Shown here piece after piece: positions 13,633 to 16,974 of a stretch of 16,974 bases of DNA (position 1 is its first letter; each line of letters begins with the position of its first letter). The notes under the pieces were generated by a model. It searched no databases. It was not told the origin of the DNA and was given only the letters and a program-made list of their open reading frames with translations. Position numbers and translations under genes: made by a program. This stretch comes from an uncultured Eubacterium sp. (GTDB lineage: Bacteria > Bacillota > Clostridia > Lachnospirales > Lachnospiraceae), in NCBI RefSeq assembly GCF_934295145.1, contig NZ_CAKRAS010000059.1, positions 1 to 16,974 on the forward strand. The letters run 5' to 3'.

Positions 13633-16005
13633 TCAGCCTGTCGTACGCTCGATTTCAAATACGCTTTCAATCTGGCGCAGCTTTTCACTCAGCATACTCA
13701 GTTCATCTTTTCCTTTTGTGTAAAAAGAAACCACAATGGTTGCAATTCCTTTTTTACTGGTCCGTGAATTAATGGAATCAATATCAATGCCACGCTCGGT
13801 AAAGACTTTTGAAATATCTACCAGCAGACCGGTACGGTTGTTTCCATAAATTTTGAGTTCTGCAAGGTAACGGCCATGTCCGCCATTTTCCTCCTCTGCA
13901 GCCCCCTGCTGCCATTCTGCCTCGATGAGACGCTGTCTGTCAAAATCCGGCAGTTGCATGATATTAACGCAATCCGTTCTGTGAATGGACACGCCACGGC
14001 CTCTGGTGACAAATCCGACGATCTCGTCTCCCGGAACCGGACTGCAGCATTTGGAAAAATGTACTGCTACATCTGTCAGACCTTTGACAATAATACCACT
14101 TTTTTTGTGAGTCGTCCGCTCAACTTCTACATGTTTTTCTTTCTGTTCGGAAGCATTTTCCACAACCTGCGCATCTGTCAGTTCTTTCTTATGTTCCTTG
14201 CGGTACTCCTCCATCATGCGGTTAACAATCTGCGACTCTTTCAGTCCTCCATGACCAACCGCTGCTAATACAGAATCCCAGTCGCGGAATCCATATTTAC
14301 GCTGTACTTTTGCCTGATATTCCGGCTTATTGATATCACCCAAATTAATGGATTTTGCTTTACAGTAATTGTTCAGCAATTCTTTTCCGCTGACAATATT
14401 TTCTTCCTTAAACTCATTGCGGAACCACTGGTTGATCTTATTTTTTGCCTGAGTACTCTTTACCAGATTGAGCCAGTCACGGCTCGGACCTTTGGAGTTT
14501 GCCGATGTCAGGATCTCGATTCTGTCACCGTTTCGAATATTATAATCGATCGTTACCAGACGACCGTTGACCTTTGCTCCGATCATCTTGTTGCCGACTG
14601 CAGAATGAATCGCATAGGCAAAATCAATTGGTGTGGACCCCTTCGGAAGGCTCTTGACATCACCGCTCGGTGTAAAGCAAAATACACTGTCGGAAAATAG
14701 ATCCAAATCGCTCTTTAACAGGCTCATAAACTCTCTGTTGTCAGACATGTCCCGCTGCCACTCCAGAATCTGGCGCAGCCAGCTTAACTTCTCTTCCTCA
14801 CCATTGATGCTGTTTCCATTATTTGCTTCTTTGTATTTCCAATGTGCGGCAATACCATACTCCGATGTACGATGCATCTCCTCTGTGCGAATCTGAATTT
14901 CAAACGGCTGACCGGTCGGCCCGATCAGGGTCGTATGCAGAGACTGATACATATTCGGCTTCGGCATTGCGATATAATCTTTAAAACGTCCCGGGATCGG
15001 TTTGTATTTCTCATGAATCACACCAAGTGCTGCGTAACAATCCTTCACATCATCCACGATAATACGGATGGCAAACAGATCGTAAATCTGATCCAAAGTC
15101 TTATTCTGGTTTACCATCTTTTTATAAATACTGAAAAAATGCTTTGCCCGCCCCATAACTGTTGCTTTGATACCCGCCTCCTTCAGACAGGCCTCCACAT
15201 CAGTCATCAGTCTGTGAACATACGCATCCCGTGCCGATTTTCGAACTGATATTTTTTCCACCAGATCATAATAAGCTTCCGGCTCCAGGTATTTCAGAGA
15301 CAGATCCTCCAGCTCGATCTTAATCTTGGAAATACCGAGACGCTGCGCGATCGGCGCATAGATATCCATGGTCTCACGGGCTTTTTCTTTCTGCTTCTCC
15401 GGCTTCATATATTTTAAGGTACGCATATTGTGCAGACGGTCTGCCAGCTTAATGATGATGACACGGATATCCTTTGCCATGGCAAGAAACATTTTTCGCA
15501 GGTTCTCTGCCTGCACCTCGATTTTGTCCGCATCATAAGCAATCTGCCCCAGTTTTGTAACACCATCTACCAGCAGTGCCACTTCCGGTCCAAATACGTC
15601 CTTGATCTCCTCATCTGTCATAACGGTGTCTTCCACTACGTCATGAAGCAGTCCGGCCACGATCGTCTCTTTATCCATCTCAAGTTCTGCCAGAATAATG
15701 GCTACATACAACGGATGAATGATGTACGGTTCTCCGGATTTGCGCACCTGTGTCTTATGCGCTTCCGAAGCAATCTGATATGCTTTTTCCACCATGGAAA
15801 TATCCGCTGACGGATGATACATCTGTATGATTCTGATCAGATCTTTATGCAGTTCCTCCGGGCTGACAAAATCCCTGATTGGAACAATTGCCGAGTCCAA
15901 AACTGCTGCCGGCTCAATTGATTGAAGGGCAGCTTCATCTATCTGCATTTTTGTCTGCGGTATGTTCTTTTTTTCTGAATTTATCTGTTTTTCTTTTGTT
16001 TCCAT
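13633..16005 (-). CDS. rel: Bifunctional (p)ppGpp synthetase/hydrolase (Rel)
   Basis: This protein makes and degrades the stringent-response alarmone (p)ppGpp. In the 790-aa form the domains are: HD hydrolase (about 40-190, catalytic HDVVEDT at 121-127); synthetase (about 230-390) with RFKDYIAMPKPNMYQSLH (340-357) and EIQIRT (369-374); TGS (about 445-505); a Cys-rich conserved region (HFSKCCSPVPGDE, 649-661); and C-terminal ACT (about 712-788). The basic RxKD motif (RFKD, 340-343) marks the bifunctional type. Start choice: the frame opens at 16065, but the promoter at 16027-16055 lies downstream of that codon. An AGGTGG site precedes the ATG at 16005, so translation starts there. A second alarmone synthetase lies at 3098-3913. 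Confidence 0.97.
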   Translation of the reverse strand: METKEKQINSEKKNIPQTKMQIDEAALQSIEPAAVLDSAIVPIRDFVSPEELHKDLIRIIQMYHPSADISMVEKAYQIASEAHKTQVRKSGEPYIIHPLYVAIILAELEMDKETIVAGLLHDVVEDTVMTDEEIKDVFGPEVALLVDGVTKLGQIAYDADKIEVQAENLRKMFLAMAKDIRVIIIKLADRLHNMRTLKYMKPEKQKEKARETMDIYAPIAQRLGISKIKIELEDLSLKYLEPEAYYDLVEKISVRKSARDAYVHRLMTDVEACLKEAGIKATVMGRAKHFFSIYKKMVNQNKTLDQIYDLFAIRIIVDDVKDCYAALGVIHEKYKPIPGRFKDYIAMPKPNMYQSLHTTLIGPTGQPFEIQIRTEEMHRTSEYGIAAHWKYKEANNGNSINGEEEKLSWLRQILEWQRDMSDNREFMSLLKSDLDLFSDSVFCFTPSGDVKSLPKGSTPIDFAYAIHSAVGNKMIGAKVNGRLVTIDYNIRNGDRIEILTSANSKGPSRDWLNLVKSTQAKNKINQWFRNEFKEENIVSGKELLNNYCKAKSINLGDINKPEYQAKVQRKYGFRDWDSVLAAVGHGGLKESQIVNRMMEEYRKEHKKELTDAQVVENASEQKEKHVEVERTTHKKSGIIVKGLTDVAVHFSKCCSPVPGDEIVGFVTRGRGVSIHRTDCVNIMQLPDFDRQRLIEAEWQQGAAEEENGGHGRYLAELKIYGNNRTGLLVDISKVFTERGIDIDSINSRTSKKGIATIVVSFYTKGKDELSMLSEKLRQIESVFEIERTTG

Positions 16006-16026
16006 CTCGATCCCACCTATTCCAAC

Positions 16027-16055
16027 ATTATAATGAAATTTGTCATAAATTGCAA
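16027..16055 (-). promoter_or_regulatory. Sigma-A promoter of rel
   Basis: On the minus strand TTGCAA (16050-16055) and a perfect TATAAT (16027-16032) are 17 bp apart. Transcription would begin near 16020, leaving a leader of only about 15 nt. This rules out the upstream Met codon at 16065. Confidence 0.78.
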
Positions 16056-16147
16056 CGCTTTCCAAATGTAGATGCTGCCTGTAGCGCTGTCCACAATACC
16101 CGGACAGTAACCTGACTGTTACTCTTTAGAGTATCACACGAATCGCT

Positions 16148-16167
16148 AAAAAAATAGCTATTTTTTT
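16148..16167. other. 20-bp perfect A/T-rich palindrome between divergent promoters
   Basis: AAAAAAATAG is followed directly by CTATTTTTTT. It lies 8 bp upstream of the cyclophilin -35 and about 90 bp from the rel promoter. It could act as an A-tract UP element, bent DNA or a weak bidirectional hairpin terminator. The role is not determined. Confidence 0.45.
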
Positions 16168-16175
16168 GAATTTTC

Positions 16176-16204
16176 TTGAAAACAAGAGACTTTTCAGATA
16201 CAAT
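16176..16204 (+). promoter_or_regulatory. Sigma-A promoter of the cyclophilin gene
   Basis: TTGAAA (16176-16181) and TACAAT (16199-16204) are separated by 17 bp. The start would be near 16211, leaving a leader of about 48 nt with AAGGAGG at 16247-16253. Confidence 0.72.
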
Positions 16205-16258
16205 GCATAATAGAAATGCCAATTTACTATATTTTTTGGCAATTATAAGGAGGCAATT

Positions 16259-16780
16259 ATGGCACAGAATCCAATCGTAACAATCGAAATGGAAAATGGC
16301 GATATCATCAAAGCAGAGCTTTATCCGGAAATCGCCCCAAATACAGTAAATAACTTCATCTCTCTGGTAAAAAAAGGCTTTTATGACGGTGTGATCTTCC
16401 ACCGTGTCATCAAAGGATTCATGATCCAGGGTGGCGATCCGGAAGGAACCGGAATCGGTGGTCCTGGCTACAGCATCCACGGAGAGTTCTCTCACAATGG
16501 TTTCACAAACAACCTGAAACATACACCGGGTGTACTTTCCATGGCTCGTACTATGATGCCAAACTCCGCAGGAAGCCAGTTCTTCATCATGCATGCAGCT
16601 GCACCACATCTTGACGGTGAGTATGCAGGCTTTGGTAAAGTCATCGAAGGTATGGAGAATGTAAACAAGATTGCAGAGACACGCTGCGATTACAGTGATC
16701 GTCCGATGGCTCAGCAGAAAATGGCGAAAGTAACCATTGACACTTTCGGTGTGGACTATCCGGAGCCTGAGAAATGTTAA
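16259..16780 (+). CDS. Cyclophilin-type peptidyl-prolyl cis-trans isomerase
   Basis: This enzyme speeds cis-trans isomerisation of Xaa-Pro bonds to aid protein folding. At 173 aa it is a single cyclophilin domain. It has the catalytic FHRVIKGFMIQGGDPEGTG (residues 47-65, with the key Arg49), MANxxPNSAGSQFFI-type region (TMMPNSAGSQFFIM, 98-111) and LDGEYAGFGKV (119-129). No signal peptide or lipobox is present, so it is cytoplasmic. AAGGAGG sits 5 nt before the ATG. It is transcribed away from rel from its own promoter. No ordinary U-tract terminator follows; a long inverted repeat does. Confidence 0.95.
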   Translation: MAQNPIVTIEMENGDIIKAELYPEIAPNTVNNFISLVKKGFYDGVIFHRVIKGFMIQGGDPEGTGIGGPGYSIHGEFSHNGFTNNLKHTPGVLSMARTMMPNSAGSQFFIMHAAAPHLDGEYAGFGKVIEGMENVNKIAETRCDYSDRPMAQQKMAKVTIDTFGVDYPEPEKC

Positions 16781-16811
16781 TTCTTGTTTAGGGTGATTTG
16801 GAACAAGCAGA

Positions 16812-16974
16812 AACGAACTCCAACAAGAACCTGAAAAATTTTCTGTGACCTCTGCGTCGCTTTTTTCCGACCGCTCCCGCGAACTCGCCCGCAAAATCGG
16901 CGTGCTCAGACACACTCCCGCGGTCGGGCTAGACGCAGCGGTCACAACGAAAATTTTACAATGGTTCTTTCGTT
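16812..16974. repeat. Long ladder-like imperfect inverted repeat, possibly continuing past the window
   Basis: Six successive blocks on the left pair in order with the right: AACGAA (16812-16817) with TTCGTT (16969-16974); AAGAACC (16825-16831) with GGTTCTT (16963-16969); AAAATTTTC (16835-16843) with GAAAATTTT (16949-16957); GTGACC (16845-16850) with GGTCAC (16940-16945); CTGCGTC (16852-16858) with GACGCAG (16932-16938); and CCGACCGC (16867-16874) with GCGGTCGG (16920-16927). The GC-rich apex (16875-16919) can form smaller hairpins. No gene is present. It may be a dispersed palindromic element or structured RNA. The right edge coincides with the window end. Confidence 0.6.

Noticed and set aside
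16043..16945. Long minus-strand open frame (300 aa) across the cyclophilin gene
   Set aside because: It is antisense to a clear cyclophilin with its own promoter and ribosome site, and its product has no recognisable family character.

Overview
The window looks like chromosomal DNA from a low-to-moderate G+C, anaerobic Firmicute, most likely a gut Lachnospiraceae (Clostridia). This is inferred from three things: strong AGGAGG ribosome sites and TTGNNN-17-TATAAT promoters, the gene order rel - MBL hydrolase - hemZ - hisS - aspS (a Firmicute block), and an AtoD/AtoA-type CoA-transferase pair. No rRNA or marker gene fixes the species.

Layout. 1-1606: a plus-strand, two-gene CoA-transferase operon with an extended -10 promoter, a hairpin-rich 3' tail and a strong terminator. 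1692-2891: a 12-TM-type major facilitator. 2897-3099: a compact run of inverted repeats ending in a terminator. 3098-3913 (minus): a small RelA/SpoT-domain alarmone synthetase with a long charged N-terminal extension. 3941-4331: an intergenic region with a perfect 16-bp palindrome and a possible ECF promoter. 4332-6034: an ECF sigma factor overlapping by 4 nt a membrane-anchored probable anti-sigma protein with a large extracellular part. 6102-7211 (minus): a PD-(D/E)XK (Rpn/transposase-like) protein whose C-terminal coiled coil is built from 21-bp tandem repeats. 7250-7408: a candidate multi-branched structured RNA or repeat element, the most unusual item in the window.

7701-16055 (minus): the conserved housekeeping block, read right to left. 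It holds bifunctional (p)ppGpp synthetase/hydrolase rel, an MBL-fold hydrolase, the radical-SAM protein HemZ, and then hisS-aspS driven by their own promoter directly behind hemZ. Divergent from rel is a cyclophilin-type peptidyl-prolyl isomerase (16259-16780, plus), followed at the window edge by a long, ladder-like inverted repeat (16812-16974).

The genes fall into three themes. (p)ppGpp and translation: rel, the small synthetase, hisS and aspS. Envelope signalling: the sigma/anti-sigma pair. Short-chain fatty-acid and transport functions: the CoA transferase and the MFS protein. The intergenic spaces are rich in palindromic, possibly RNA-structured elements. In several of these, G-U wobble pairs indicate which strand is transcribed.
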